In this document: piece after piece, positions 35,010 to 44,265 of the stretch
Layout: each line of letters opens with the position of its first letter
Numbering within the stretch: the stretch's first letter is position 1
Source of the DNA: Bifidobacterium callimiconis
GTDB taxonomy: Bacteria; Actinomycetota; Actinomycetes; Actinomycetales; Bifidobacteriaceae
DNA: 64,000 nt
Direction of reading: 5' to 3'
NCBI RefSeq assembly: GCF_003952005.1
Contig: NZ_QXGJ01000009.1
Coordinates: 50,452-114,451 of the forward strand
Translations under genes and position numbers: made by a program
The notes under the pieces: model-generated
What the model saw: only the letters and a program-made list of their open reading frames with translations
What the model was told of the DNA's origin: nothing
The model's database searches: none

Positions 35010-37727
35010 GGGCTCGCCGAGCTCGCTGGCGGCGATGATCACGGTCTCGTCGGAGCCGTCATCGGAGGCGGAGGCCTCTTCGGCGTGCTTCTCGACCAGA
35101 TCGAACTTGCCGACCACGCGACCGGCCTGCGCGATGTCGTCGATGGCGGAACGGATCGCGTTCACACCGTCGGCGGCCGCGGACAGCGCCACGGACAGGA
35201 TCGGGGTCTTCATGGAGACCTTGGCCTCGGACTTGATCTTGCGCAGCTGCTCCACGGCGCGACCGGCCCAGGCCAGCGTCTCGGGGGAAACGCCGGAGGC
35301 GGCGATTACGTACGGTTCCGGCGTCGGCCATGCGGCGCGGTGCACGGAGCCCTCACCGTCGTGCATCCAATGCCACACCTCTTCCGTGGCGTACGGCAGA
35401 TACGGGGCAAGCAGGCGGGCGAACGCGTCCAGACCCAGACCCAGCGCGGTGCGCGCGGACAGCACGGCGGCCTCGCTCGGGGTGCGGCCGTGCTCGTCGG
35501 GCGTGCCGTAGGCGCGGTTCTTCACCAGCTCGATGTAGTCGTCGCAGAACTGCCAGAAGTAGCTCTCGATGATCTCCAGCGCCTTGGAGTGCTCGTAGGA
35601 TTCGAGCGCCTCGGTGGCGGTGCGCACCACGAACGCCATCTTGGCCATGGCGGCGCGGTCCAGCGGCTCGGTCACGTCGGTCGGGTTCCACGTGGCCTCG
35701 GCGGCCGAACCCACGTGATGGTTCTCGTCCTCACGACCGATGGCCAGCGCGAACTTGGTGGCGTTGAGCAGCTTGATCGCCAGACGGCGGCCGATCTTCA
35801 TCTGGCCCTCGTCGTACGTGGCGTCCAGACCGAGACGGGCGGCCGCGGCCCAGTAGCGCACGGCGTCGGCGCCGAACTTCTTCAGCGGCTCGTTGGGCAC
35901 CACCACGTTGCCCTTGGACTTCGACATCTTCTTGTGATCGGGGTCCAGGATCCAGCCGGAGAGCGTGGCGTGGGCCCACGGCAGGCAGCGGTTCTCCAGG
36001 TGGGCGCGGTCCACGGTGCTGAACAGCCAGGTACGGATGATGTCCTGACCCTGCGGACGCAGATCCATCGGGAACGTGGCCGCGTGGATCGCCTGGTTCT
36101 CCTCGCCGGGCTCCTCCCAACGGGTCACGATCTGCGGGGTGAGCGAGGAGGTCGCCCACGTGTCCATGATGTCGTTCTCGGCGGTGAAGCCACCGGGCAC
36201 GTCACGCTGGTCCTCGGTGTATCCGGCCGGCACGTCGGTGGTCGGATCGATCGGCAGGATGTCCTCACTCGGCGTGATCGGATGATCGTAGTCGGCGGAA
36301 CCGTCCTCCTTCACCGGGTACCACAGCGGGAACGGCACGCCGAAGAAGCGCTGGCGGGAGATCAGCCAGTCGCCGTTCAGGCCGTGCACCCAGTTCTCGT
36401 AGCGCACGCGCATGAAGTCGGGGTGGAAGTTGAGCTCCTTGCCGCGTTCGATCAGCTCGGCGTTCAGCTTCTCGTCGGTGCCGCCGTTCTTCAGGTACCA
36501 CTGACGGGAGGTGACGATCTCGAGCGGCTTGTCGCCCTTCTCGTAGAAGTTCGTCATACGCTTGGTGGGCTTCGGCTCGCCGTCCATGTCGCCGGACTCA
36601 CGCAGGTGGTCGACGATGATCTTGCGGGCGGAGAACGTGGTCTTGCCCTCGGTCTCCTCGAAGATGGCCTTGCCGCCCTCGTCGGTGATCCAGTCCGGCA
36701 CGTTCATGATGATGCGACCGTTGCGCTGGATGATCGAACGGGTGGGCAGGTTCAGGTCGCGCCACCACTCGACGTCGGTGACATCACCGAACGTGCAGCA
36801 CATGGCGATGCCGGCGCCCTTGTCCATTTCGGCGGCCTTGTGCGCCAGGATCGGCACCTTGACCTTGAACAGCGGGGAGTACACGTACTGGCCGAAGTAC
36901 TTCTTGTAGCGCTCGTCGTCCGGGTGCGCGATCAGCGCGCCGCAGGCGGCCAGCAGCTCGGGGCGGGTGGTCTCGATGTAGATCGGGGTGCCGTCCTCGA
37001 AGCGGAAGGCGATCTTGTGGTAGAAGCCGTCGTATTCGCGGCTCTCAAGCTCGGCCTGGGCCACGGCGGTCTGGAAGGTCACGTCCCACAGGCCGGGGGC
37101 GTCCTTCTGATAGGCCTCGCCGCGGGCGAGGTTGCGCAGGAACGCCTTCTGGGCCACGCGGCGCGGATGCTCGCCGATGGTGTGGTAGGTCTGCGACCAG
37201 TCGATCGACAGGCCGAGTTCGCGCCACAGCGCCTCGAACTGCTTCTCGTCCTGGGCGGTGAGCTTCTCGCACAGCTCGATGAAGTTCTGACGGGAGCAGG
37301 GCACCTGATCCTTGGCCTGGATCTTCTTGCCTTCGGTGCCTTCGAACGGCGGCTTGAAGTCGGGATCGTACTTCAGGGACGTATCCACGCGCACGCCGTA
37401 GTAGTTCTGCACACGACGCTCGGTGGGCAGACCATTGTCGTCCCAGCCCATCGGGTAGAACACGTCGAAGCCGCGCATGCGCTTGTAACGGGCGATGACG
37501 TCGGTGTGGGTGTAGGAGAACACATGGCCCACATGCAGATGGCCGGAGACGGTGGGCGGCGGGGTGTCGATGGAGTAGACGGCCTTGCGGTCGCGGGTGT
37601 TACCGAACTTGTAGGTCTGGGCGTCGTTCCACGCCTTCGTCCACTTGTCTTCGAGACCGTCCACGCCCACACGGTCGGGCAGGGCGGTGAGATGCGCGCT
37701 GATGGCGCCTTCAGCATTATCAGTCAT
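34983..37727 (-). CDS. valS: Valine-tRNA ligase
   Basis: The 914-residue class I synthetase charges tRNA-Val. The HIGH motif is in PPPTVSGHLHVGHVFSYTHTD, followed by MGWDDNGLPTERRVQ; the editing (CP1) domain contains ETTRPELLAACGALIAHPDD and the KMSKS loop is KKMSKSKGNVVV. The anticodon-binding helical domain follows, then a short acidic tail ending KKPKKK. ATG 37727 (MTDNAEGAIS) is chosen; the upstream extension lacks homology. The extreme C-terminus is duplicated just downstream. Confidence 0.95.
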   Translation of the reverse strand: MTDNAEGAISAHLTALPDRVGVDGLEDKWTKAWNDAQTYKFGNTRDRKAVYSIDTPPPTVSGHLHVGHVFSYTHTDVIARYKRMRGFDVFYPMGWDDNGLPTERRVQNYYGVRVDTSLKYDPDFKPPFEGTEGKKIQAKDQVPCSRQNFIELCEKLTAQDEKQFEALWRELGLSIDWSQTYHTIGEHPRRVAQKAFLRNLARGEAYQKDAPGLWDVTFQTAVAQAELESREYDGFYHKIAFRFEDGTPIYIETTRPELLAACGALIAHPDDERYKKYFGQYVYSPLFKVKVPILAHKAAEMDKGAGIAMCCTFGDVTDVEWWRDLNLPTRSIIQRNGRIIMNVPDWITDEGGKAIFEETEGKTTFSARKIIVDHLRESGDMDGEPKPTKRMTNFYEKGDKPLEIVTSRQWYLKNGGTDEKLNAELIERGKELNFHPDFMRVRYENWVHGLNGDWLISRQRFFGVPFPLWYPVKEDGSADYDHPITPSEDILPIDPTTDVPAGYTEDQRDVPGGFTAENDIMDTWATSSLTPQIVTRWEEPGEENQAIHAATFPMDLRPQGQDIIRTWLFSTVDRAHLENRCLPWAHATLSGWILDPDHKKMSKSKGNVVVPNEPLKKFGADAVRYWAAAARLGLDATYDEGQMKIGRRLAIKLLNATKFALAIGREDENHHVGSAAEATWNPTDVTEPLDRAAMAKMAFVVRTATEALESYEHSKALEIIESYFWQFCDDYIELVKNRAYGTPDEHGRTPSEAAVLSARTALGLGLDAFARLLAPYLPYATEEVWHWMHDGEGSVHRAAWPTPEPYVIAASGVSPETLAWAGRAVEQLRKIKSEAKVSMKTPILSVALSAAADGVNAIRSAIDDIAQAGRVVGKFDLVEKHAEEASASDDGSDETVIIAASELGEPPAKKPKKK

Positions 37728-37810
37728 ACGCGCCAGTTTAGAAACGCTGTGTGACAAGGAATGATCGACGATGATCGCGCTTGTTGATGTTGTTGGTTGT
37801 TGCTGTTGTT

Positions 37811-37948
37811 GGTCGGACACCTCATCCGTCACGCTTCGCGTGCCACCTTCCCCTCGAGGGGAAGGAAAAGAATTTACAAGGATAATATTATTTCCTTCCC
37901 CTCGAGGGGAAGGTGGCGGCCGTAGGCCGACGGATGAGGTGCCCGACC
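37811..37948. repeat. 138-bp compound inverted repeat of two REP-like units
   Basis: Outer arms GGTCGGACACCTCATCCGTC (37811-37830) and GACGGATGAGGTGCCCGACC (37929-37948) differ by one mismatch. Inside, CCTTCCCCTCGAGGGGAAGG occurs twice, separated by an A/T-rich loop (37872-37892). It lies between the start of valS and the end of the binding-protein gene. Confidence 0.8.
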
Positions 37949-37968
37949 AACGAGGCCCAGCCGCTCAA

Positions 37969-39645
37969 CTATCCGACGGTGACGTTGGCGAGGGGGAGGT
38001 AGCAGTCGACCATGGCGGTGGGCAGGCCCTTCACGGTGGACTTGTACGCCACCCACGGGCGTTCCACGTACAGCCAGTCGGCGGGGGAGTCCTCGCTGAG
38101 CTTGTGCGCGTACTCCCTGAGCCGGTTCGCGTAGTCGTCGCTGGTCGTGGCGCCCTGCGCCTGTGCGTACAGGCTTTCCACCTCGGCGTTCGTGTACTGC
38201 AGGAAGTTGTCGCGCGCCACGAAATCGCCCGCGTCGTGACTGGAGTCCATGGTGTAGATCGTCAGGTCGAACTGCTTGTCCTGCACCACGGTCTGCTGCC
38301 AGGTGGCGTCGTCGACCATGCTCACCTCGACGGGAATGCCTGCGGCGGCGAGATCGTTCTTGATCGTCTGGCCGATCTGCTCGCCCAGCGACGACGGGTA
38401 GACGAGCTTCATCGTGCGCAGACGGAAGTAGCTGACCAGACTCTTGGCCTTGGCCTGGTCGAGCGGATACAGGCCGGTCAGATCCTCGTAGCCCGGATCG
38501 AGCTTGGGGATCGGTCCGCCCAGCGTCTCCGCGGCGCCGTTGGCCTGCACGATCGCGTTCTTGTCGATGGCCATGCGCGCGCTCTGGCGTACGCGGGCGT
38601 CGGAGAACAGGGAGTCGGCGGAGCTGTTGAAGCCGAGCACCACCTTGCGGGTGCTTTCGGTCTGCGCCACCGTGATGCCGTCCTGTGTCTTCAGATCGTT
38701 CGCGTTCGTGGCGTCGGTGGGCATGAGCGCCTGGATGTCGCCGGACTTCAGTTCGCTGGCGGCGGCCGTGGCGTCGTCGAAGTACTTCAATGTGACCGTG
38801 CCGATCTTCGCCTTGGTGCCCCAGTACGACGTGTTGGCCTTGAGCGTGATCGGTTCGCCCTTCTTCCATGATTCCACGGTGAACGGTCCGGAGCCGACCG
38901 CGTTGGTGGTGTAGTTGACCTTCGCGGTCTCGTCGTAGATGATGCCGGCGCGGCCGGAGAGCACCCACGGCAGCTGCGGCATGGGCTGGGAGAGTTTGAT
39001 GACCACGGTGGAGCTGCCCGTCGCCTTGACCGACGACAGATTGGTCAGATCACTGGCGCCCACATACTGTTTCTGCAGGATCTGCTGCAGTGAGTAGACC
39101 ACGTCGTCCGCGTTGAGCTGGTCGCCGTTGGAGAACGTCACGCCGTCGGCCAGATGGAACGTGTACGACAGTCCGTCGTCCGACACGTCCCACGATTTGG
39201 CGATGCCGGGCTGGGCGGTGTTGTCCTCGCCGCGCTGGACGAGCGTTTCGTACACGTTGCCGAGCAGCGCCTGCGCCACGGCGTCGCCGTCCTGCTTGCG
39301 GATGTCGAGCGATTCGGGAGCGGTGGTCAGACCGATCGTGATCGAACCGCCGGGAGCGGCGCCGGGAATCGGCAGACTGGGCGCGGAACGGTTCACGATC
39401 ATCGAGTACGCGGCGTATCCGCCGCAGCCGAACACCAGCAGCGCCACGAGGAAGACGACCACGGACTTGATGCCGCCGGTCGCCAGCGCATGTTCGGACT
39501 GACGGCGAGCGCGGCGGGAGAGCGGCTGCTGGCTGGGATCCGGGAGGCCCGACGACGGACTTCCGACCGGCGGGACGCCTGGGTCGCTGACCGGGGGGAA
39601 TGCCTGGGGTGCCGTGCTGTGTTGATCCGACTGTGCTCTGCGCAT
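37969..39645 (-). CDS. Family 5 extracellular solute-binding protein (oligopeptide/nickel type)
   Basis: The roughly 558-residue product has the SBP family 5 fold: GGSITIGLTTAPESLDIRKQDGDAVAQALLGNVYETLVQRGED, then SWDVSDDGLSYTFHLADGVTFSNGDQLNADDVVYSLQQI. These proteins deliver peptides or nickel to an ABC importer. The N-terminus is unusual: about 55 Pro/Ser/Arg-rich residues precede one hydrophobic helix (IKSVVVFLVALLVFGCGGYAAYSMI), so it may stay anchored; LVFGC is only a poor lipobox. No permease or ATPase gene is adjacent. ATG 39645 has GGTGG upstream; ATG 39657 is possible. Confidence 0.85.
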   Translation of the reverse strand: MRRAQSDQHSTAPQAFPPVSDPGVPPVGSPSSGLPDPSQQPLSRRARRQSEHALATGGIKSVVVFLVALLVFGCGGYAAYSMIVNRSAPSLPIPGAAPGGSITIGLTTAPESLDIRKQDGDAVAQALLGNVYETLVQRGEDNTAQPGIAKSWDVSDDGLSYTFHLADGVTFSNGDQLNADDVVYSLQQILQKQYVGASDLTNLSSVKATGSSTVVIKLSQPMPQLPWVLSGRAGIIYDETAKVNYTTNAVGSGPFTVESWKKGEPITLKANTSYWGTKAKIGTVTLKYFDDATAAASELKSGDIQALMPTDATNANDLKTQDGITVAQTESTRKVVLGFNSSADSLFSDARVRQSARMAIDKNAIVQANGAAETLGGPIPKLDPGYEDLTGLYPLDQAKAKSLVSYFRLRTMKLVYPSSLGEQIGQTIKNDLAAAGIPVEVSMVDDATWQQTVVQDKQFDLTIYTMDSSHDAGDFVARDNFLQYTNAEVESLYAQAQGATTSDDYANRLREYAHKLSEDSPADWLYVERPWVAYKSTVKGLPTAMVDCYLPLANVTVG

Positions 39646-39715
39646 GTCTACCACCATACTCGGTGACGGTCCGCGGGGGTTGGTTTTTGATCGGCCGGAC
39701 GCTCGGACCGGCCTT

Positions 39716-40378
39716 TCAGACCGCGAAGGATGGGCAGGTGTCGGCGAGCGGACAGTTGCCGCAGTCGGGTTTGCGTGCGTGGCAGGTGGCGCGGCCGAAC
39801 AGGATGAGCCGGTGGCTCAGGTTCGTCCATTCCTCGGGTGGGAAGCAGGCACAGATTTCCTTTTCGATCTTCACCGGGTCGGGGTGTTTGGCGTTCCAGT
39901 CGGTGCGCCAGCGCAGCCGGCCGGTCACGCGTGTCACGTGCGTGTCCACGGGGAATCCGGGGATGCCGAACGCGTTGCCGAGTACCACGTTGGCGGTTTT
40001 GCGCCCTACACCGGGAAGGGTGACGAGTTCTTCCATGGTGTGCGGCACTTCGGAGTCGAATCGTTCGGCGAGCGCCTGGCCGAGTCCGATCAGATGTTTG
40101 GCTTTGGAGTGGTAGAAGCCGAGTGGTCGGATGATGCGTTCGATGTCTTCGATGTTCGCGTTGGCGTAGTCCTCGGCGTCGGGGTAGGCGGCGAACAGTT
40201 CTCCGGTGACGGAGTTGACGCGCTTGTCGGTGGTTTGCGCGCTGAGCACGGTGGCGACGATCAGTTCCAGTGGGTTGGAGAAGTGCAGGGCGCATACGGC
40301 TTCGGGGATCTCGTCGCAGAGGATCCGGTATTCGGCGTGCATGCGTTGGATGCGTGCGGTTTTCGTCTCTCGTGCCAT
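39716..40378 (-). CDS. nth: Endonuclease III (DNA glycosylase/AP lyase)
   Basis: The 220-residue base-excision enzyme removes oxidised pyrimidines. It shows VLSAQTTDKRVN, the helix-hairpin-helix with catalytic Lys (VTLPGVGRKTANVVLGNAF), the catalytic Asp in PVDTHVTRVTGRL, and the 4Fe-4S ligands C-x6-C-x2-C-x5-C in CHARKPDCGNCPLADTC. ATG 40378 (MARETKTARI) is the family start. A TTAGTGTGATCACACTAA palindrome lies 47 bp upstream of the start. Confidence 0.95.
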   Translation of the reverse strand: MARETKTARIQRMHAEYRILCDEIPEAVCALHFSNPLELIVATVLSAQTTDKRVNSVTGELFAAYPDAEDYANANIEDIERIIRPLGFYHSKAKHLIGLGQALAERFDSEVPHTMEELVTLPGVGRKTANVVLGNAFGIPGFPVDTHVTRVTGRLRWRTDWNAKHPDPVKIEKEICACFPPEEWTNLSHRLILFGRATCHARKPDCGNCPLADTCPSFAV

Positions 40379-40424
40379 GCGTTCCGGTTTATCCGAACGC
40401 CCTGACCTCTTCCTGCATGGCAAG

Positions 40425-40523
40425 TTAGTGTGATCACACTAAGCATGGGGATGCTGAGCGTGGAGGACGCATGGCGGGATAGGACTGGAATGTGCGAGAC
40501 AGCTTGGTGTGATCACACCAAGC
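40425..40523. promoter_or_regulatory. Pair of GTGTGATCACAC palindromes
   Basis: TTAGTGTGATCACACTAA (40425-40442) and TTGGTGTGATCACACCAA (core of a 22-bp perfect palindrome, 40502-40523) lie in the short nth-glnR gap, 77 bp apart. A third, CTTAGTGTGATCACACTAAG, is at 43425. The shared core suggests a dimeric DNA-binding protein, but small terminator-like hairpins cannot be excluded. Confidence 0.5.
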
Positions 40524-40547
40524 GTTGCGTGCGGGGAGCAGGTCCGG

Positions 40548-41306
40548 TCAGTCGTTGACGGGCTTGGCTGCGGCTGCCGCGGCCTTGGCGTTCTCGTCCT
40601 GCTCGTCGTCCTCCGGCGGGTCGAAACGGTAGCCCACGTTGCGTACGGTGCCGATCAGATGCTCGTATTCGCCGCCGAGCTTGGCGCGCAGCCTACGGAT
40701 GTGCACGTCGACGGTGCGGGTGCCGCCGTAGTAGTCGTATCCCCATACCTCCTGCAGCAGCTGGGCGCGGGTGAACACGCGACCGGGATGCTGCACCAGA
40801 TATTTGAGCAGTTCGAATTCCTTGTAGGCCAGATCGATGGGGTGGCCGTGCAGCGATGCCGTGTAACCGTTGGTGTCCACCACCAGATCGCCGGAGCGGA
40901 TCTGTCCTTCCTGCGGCTGATCGTTGTTTTGCCGTGTCGGTGAGGAGGACGAGAACGAGTTGCCGCGTTCGGAGACGAGCCGTAGACGGGCCTCCACCTC
41001 GGCCGGGGACGCGGTGGCGACCACCACATCGGAGATGCCCCACTGCGAGGTGACCACGGTGAATCCGCCTTCGGTGAGCACCAGCACGATCGGCGTGGAC
41101 AGTCCGGAGGCGTGGATCAGACGGCACAGCGTCTTGGCGGTGGCGAGATCGTCGCGCGCATCAAGAAAAAGAATCGTGTTCTCGGGCATTTTCACGAGCG
41201 AGGCGGCATCCATGGGTAGCACGCGCACGCGATGGGACAGCAGGGCAAGGGACGGCAGTACGGACGCGGGATTTTCCGCCATTGTCATCAATGTCAAATC
41301 CGTCAC
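40548..41306 (-). CDS. glnR: GlnR-type nitrogen regulator (OmpR-family winged helix)
   Basis: The 252-residue product matches actinobacterial Gln[20 protein letters not shown] and [19 protein letters not shown] in the receiver-like domain, then [65 protein letters not shown] in the DNA-binding domain. GlnR receivers do not need phosphorylation of the usual Asp. No histidine kinase is adjacent, which fits an orphan regulator. It should control glutamine synthetase and ammonium uptake genes. GTG 41306 follows GGGGAGA; the C-terminus adds an Ala-rich tail. Confidence 0.88.
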   Translation of the reverse strand: MTDLTLMTMAENPASVLPSLALLSHRVRVLPMDAASLVKMPENTILFLDARDDLATAKTLCRLIHASGLSTPIVLVLTEGGFTVVTSQWGISDVVVATASPAEVEARLRLVSERGNSFSSSSPTRQNNDQPQEGQIRSGDLVVDTNGYTASLHGHPIDLAYKEFELLKYLVQHPGRVFTRAQLLQEVWGYDYYGGTRTVDVHIRRLRAKLGGEYEHLIGTVRNVGYRFDPPEDDEQDENAKAAAAAAKPVND

Positions 41307-41737
41307 TGTTATCTCCCCGATTCCTAGCCCCGACGGGCCTTCACAACAATATCCTTCATTGTACAAAGTGGATGTTATCGTGCACGACCGCGATTCCGTA
41401 ACTTTTCATCACATCATGTGTTCGATTATTTTCTTATTTCTCTCTTTATAAGGCAGACAACCGTGTATGGGAAACACGGTTCAACATTTGGGACGGTCGT
41501 GTCGCATCCATAGGACAATATCGCCGGCAACAACAATCGGCATTGCCTTTCACTTGGGATCAGACCTGTACGCCGTCAACGAAACGAGACCATATACGTC
41601 GCGGACCGCACGCCGAGCGTGCACCGAACAGGCGTCGAGCGTGCACCCGCCGCGACGGTACGGATAAGCTGTGGATAGACATAGTGAGAACATGTTCCAC
41701 AGTGAAGTGTGAATCATCGATGCGGGAGGATGCGACC

Positions 41738-42481
41738 ATGGCCAGCCAGGACAGCCGGAAGCACGAGATCGACGAAGAGGACGGCACGCGCGTGCACGGC
41801 ACGGAATCGGACGTGACCCGACGCGGACAGCTCGCCGTCGCCGTCACCCAGATCGCCGCCTACGCGCTACTGATCGGCCTCGTCGGCGGCCTCGGCGCAC
41901 TGACCCAGGCCGGCGCCATCGCATCCGGCGTGCTGGCCGCACTCGCCGTGGCCATCATGATCGTGGCATGGCCGTTCGCCAACGGCGTCACCCAGACGGT
42001 GTTCGCCCGCGCGCTCGCCGTGATCGTGTTCGTCGCCGCGGTGGCGTTCATCGCACCGGGCGGCATTCCCGACAACGACGCCACGTTCACGCGTTGGTCG
42101 TGGTTCATGATCGTCGCGTTTCTGGTGATCGTCGTCGTATCGTTCGGCCATCAGATGTGGCGCAAGGACCGCAGTCATCTGATCGTGTCGATGTCCACCG
42201 GGCTGATCGTGTCGGCGTGCGCGCTCGGAGCGGCGTGCTGGCTGTTTCTGCCGTCGCTGATGCACGGCCTGCTGTCCGCGCCCGACGGTTCGTGGATCGC
42301 GCTGGCGCTGATGGTCGTGGTCATCGCGCTCGGCGTGCTGCTGCTCGTCGCATCCGGCTCCTGGTGGAACGAGATCGACGGCCCGTCCGCATACTCATGG
42401 TTGGGCATGGGCGTGATGCCGGTCATGCTGCTCGGCTACGCGGTGTATGTGGCCGCGCTCGTCGCGCATCTGACGTTGTGA
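41738..42481 (+). CDS. Polytopic membrane protein of unknown function
   Basis: The 247-residue product starts at ATG 41738 behind GGGAGG. After a charged N-terminus of about 35 residues it has seven or eight hydrophobic segments, including IAAYALLIGLVGGLGAL, SGVLAALAVAIMIVAW, LAVIVFVAAVAFIAPGG, FMIVAFLVIVVVSF and WIALALMVVVIALGVLLLVASG. No family signature was recognised. A terminator at 42504 ends the transcript. Confidence 0.65.
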   Translation: MASQDSRKHEIDEEDGTRVHGTESDVTRRGQLAVAVTQIAAYALLIGLVGGLGALTQAGAIASGVLAALAVAIMIVAWPFANGVTQTVFARALAVIVFVAAVAFIAPGGIPDNDATFTRWSWFMIVAFLVIVVVSFGHQMWRKDRSHLIVSMSTGLIVSACALGAACWLFLPSLMHGLLSAPDGSWIALALMVVVIALGVLLLVASGSWWNEIDGPSAYSWLGMGVMPVMLLGYAVYVAALVAHLTL

Positions 42482-42503
42482 TCACGCCGTTTCGGACCAA
42501 TGG

Positions 42504-42531
42504 AAAAGCCCCGCCGAAGCGGGGCTTTTTT
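42504..42531 (+). terminator. Intrinsic terminator shared by the convergent 41738 gene and mntP
   Basis: AAAAGCCCCGC (42504-42514), tetraloop CGAA, GCGGGGCTTTT (42519-42529) plus further T residues; the A-run on the left makes it bidirectional. Confidence 0.92.
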
Positions 42532-42552
42532 CGTGCAATCAGACCGGAACGA

Positions 42553-43122
42553 TCACCACGGCAGCATGCCAAGATGCTCAAGCAGCACCTTCAGGCCGAT
42601 CAGAATCAGCACCAGACCGCCGGCGATCTGCGCCGGCTTCTGCCAACGCGAACCGAACACGTTGCCGATGCTCAGACCGGCGGCCGAGAACAGACCGGTG
42701 GTCACGCCGATTACGATCACCGCGAACACGATGTTGATCGGCATGAACGCGAAGCTCACGCCGACGGCGAACGCGTCGATGCTCGTGGCGATGGCAAGCG
42801 GCAGCATGTGACGCCAGTCGAACGCCGCGTTCTCGTGCTCGTTCTCCTCGTCCTCGCCGAACGCCTCGCGCACCATGTTGCCGCCGATCAACGCCAGCAG
42901 CAGGAAGATGATCCAATGGTCCACCGCCGTCACATACTTGCTGAACGTGGACGCGGCGAAATAGCCGAGCAGCGGGAACAACGCCTGGAAACCACCGAAC
43001 CACAAGCCCACGGTGGCGCGCTGACGGGCGGTGACATGCTTGACGGTCAGACCCTTGCCGATGGCGACGGCGAACGCGTCCATGGACACGGAAACGGCAA
43101 TAAGAAGAATCTCAACGATCAC
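42553..43122 (-). CDS. mntP: Manganese efflux pump MntP
   Basis: The 189-residue, six-helix protein exports Mn2+. Two DAFAV(A/G) repeats, SVSMDAFAVAIGKG in helix 1 and ATSIDAFAVGVSFAF in helix 4, are the family's metal-binding signature; an acidic loop (FGEDEENEHENAAFDW) separates the halves. The 250-bp leader might carry a manganese riboswitch, but no yybP-ykoY core was recognised. Confidence 0.92.
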   Translation of the reverse strand: MIVEILLIAVSVSMDAFAVAIGKGLTVKHVTARQRATVGLWFGGFQALFPLLGYFAASTFSKYVTAVDHWIIFLLLALIGGNMVREAFGEDEENEHENAAFDWRHMLPLAIATSIDAFAVGVSFAFMPINIVFAVIVIGVTTGLFSAAGLSIGNVFGSRWQKPAQIAGGLVLILIGLKVLLEHLGMLPW

Positions 43123-43360
43123 TGATGATCCTTTGAAGGTTCATTCCGACGTGCATTGGCATGCGCGACCGCTCGGAATACGGCCGATCGTCGGAATGGG
43201 CCTCGACACCGCCTCTGGGGCTGGCCTACGCCTTGACGAAACGATGACACAGCAAACTGCCAGATGCCGCGGCCCCGAAAGGCGGGCCATCGGATGGCTT
43301 TGAATTCAAATGAATGCCGTTCGTCTGTCTCTCGCGAATTACAAAACGCGATAATAGCAG

Positions 43361-43390
43361 AGGGCGCACCCCGCATTCGGGATGCGCCCT
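43361..43390 (-). terminator. Probable terminator downstream of ppa
   Basis: AGGGCGCACCCCG (43361-43373) pairs with CGGGATGCGCCCT (43378-43390) with one mismatch. The following U-run on the minus strand is weak. Confidence 0.55.
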
Positions 43391-43424
43391 CGTGTTGATG
43401 ATGCCCTGTCGTGCGAGCCGTTCA

Positions 43425-43444
43425 CTTAGTGTGATCACACTAAG
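43425..43444. promoter_or_regulatory. Perfect palindrome CTTAGTGTGATCACACTAAG
   Basis: This is the same core as the two palindromes in the nth-glnR gap. It stands 44 bp past the ppa stop codon. Confidence 0.45.
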
Positions 43445-43487
43445 AACACAGATGCCGATGGGCTGATGCCGCGTGATGCGGCCCGGA

Positions 43488-43985
43488 TCACTTCTCCTCG
43501 GAAGCGGCCAGGCGCTCGCGAGCGGCCTTGATCTCGGCCTCGGCCTTGTCCACACCGGTCCAGTAGTCGCCGGGCAGAACTTCCTTGCCGGGCTCCAGGG
43601 CCTTGTACTGCTCGAAGAAGTGCTTGATCTCGGCCTTGTGGAACTCGGAGACGTCGTCGATGTCCTTGATGTTGTCGTAACGCACGTCGGCGGGCACGCA
43701 CAGCACCTTGTCGTCGCCACCGGCCTCGTCGACCATGTGGTACAGGCCGACGGCGCGGCACTCGACCACGCAGCCCGGGAACACGGAGTTCGGGATCATC
43801 ACCAGGGCGTCGAGCGGATCGCCGTCCTCGCCCAGGGTGCCGTCGATGTAGCCGTAGTCATCCGGGTAGCCCATGGCCGTGAACAGCTCACGATCCAGGA
43901 ACACGCGACCGGTCTCGTGATCCACTTCGTACTTGTTCTTGGATCCGCGCGGGATCTCGACGACGACGTTGAACGTCTCTGCCAT
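43488..43985 (-). CDS. ppa: Inorganic pyrophosphatase
   Basis: The 165-residue family I enzyme hydrolyses PPi to phosphate. [20 protein letters not shown] is the substrate-binding start, and [21 protein letters not shown] contains the signature D-x-D-P-x-D metal site. ATG 43985 follows GAAGGAGA; an in-frame ATG at 44000 is less likely. Confidence 0.96.
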   Translation of the reverse strand: MAETFNVVVEIPRGSKNKYEVDHETGRVFLDRELFTAMGYPDDYGYIDGTLGEDGDPLDALVMIPNSVFPGCVVECRAVGLYHMVDEAGGDDKVLCVPADVRYDNIKDIDDVSEFHKAEIKHFFEQYKALEPGKEVLPGDYWTGVDKAEAEIKAARERLAASEEK

Positions 43986-44091
43986 GTCTGTCTCCTTCAA
44001 CGAGTTGACATTATTGTGTTACCGCAACCAAGGATACCGCAGAATGGCATGGATGGGGGTACCGGTTGCATGATGGATATCTCGAGTGTTC

Positions 44092-44255
44092 TCCCCTCCG
44101 AGTGAGGGAGATGTCTCCACACCTGTGTTCTCCCTCCGGGGAGGGAGATGTCATGACGGATGTCATGACAGAGGGAGGGATCCGCACGCTGGATGGTGGA
44201 ATCCCTCCCTCAGTCCGCCTAACGGCGGCCAGCTCCCTCCCACGGAGGGAGCACA
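44092..44255. repeat. REP-like palindrome cluster between ppa and glgE
   Basis: Three units are recognisable: CTCCCTCCGGGGAGGGAGATGTCATGACGGATGTCATGACAGAGGGAGGG and, inverted, CCCTCCCTCAGTCCGCC...GGCGGCCAGCTCCCTCCCACGGAGGGAG, preceded by a partial copy. The cluster lies just past the glgE stop. Confidence 0.65.
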
Positions 44256-44265
44256 ATACTGATTA

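Noticed and set aside
43123..43400. Possible yybP-ykoY manganese riboswitch before mntP
   Set aside because: The leader is long enough, but I could not find the conserved core loops; a covariance-model search would settle it.
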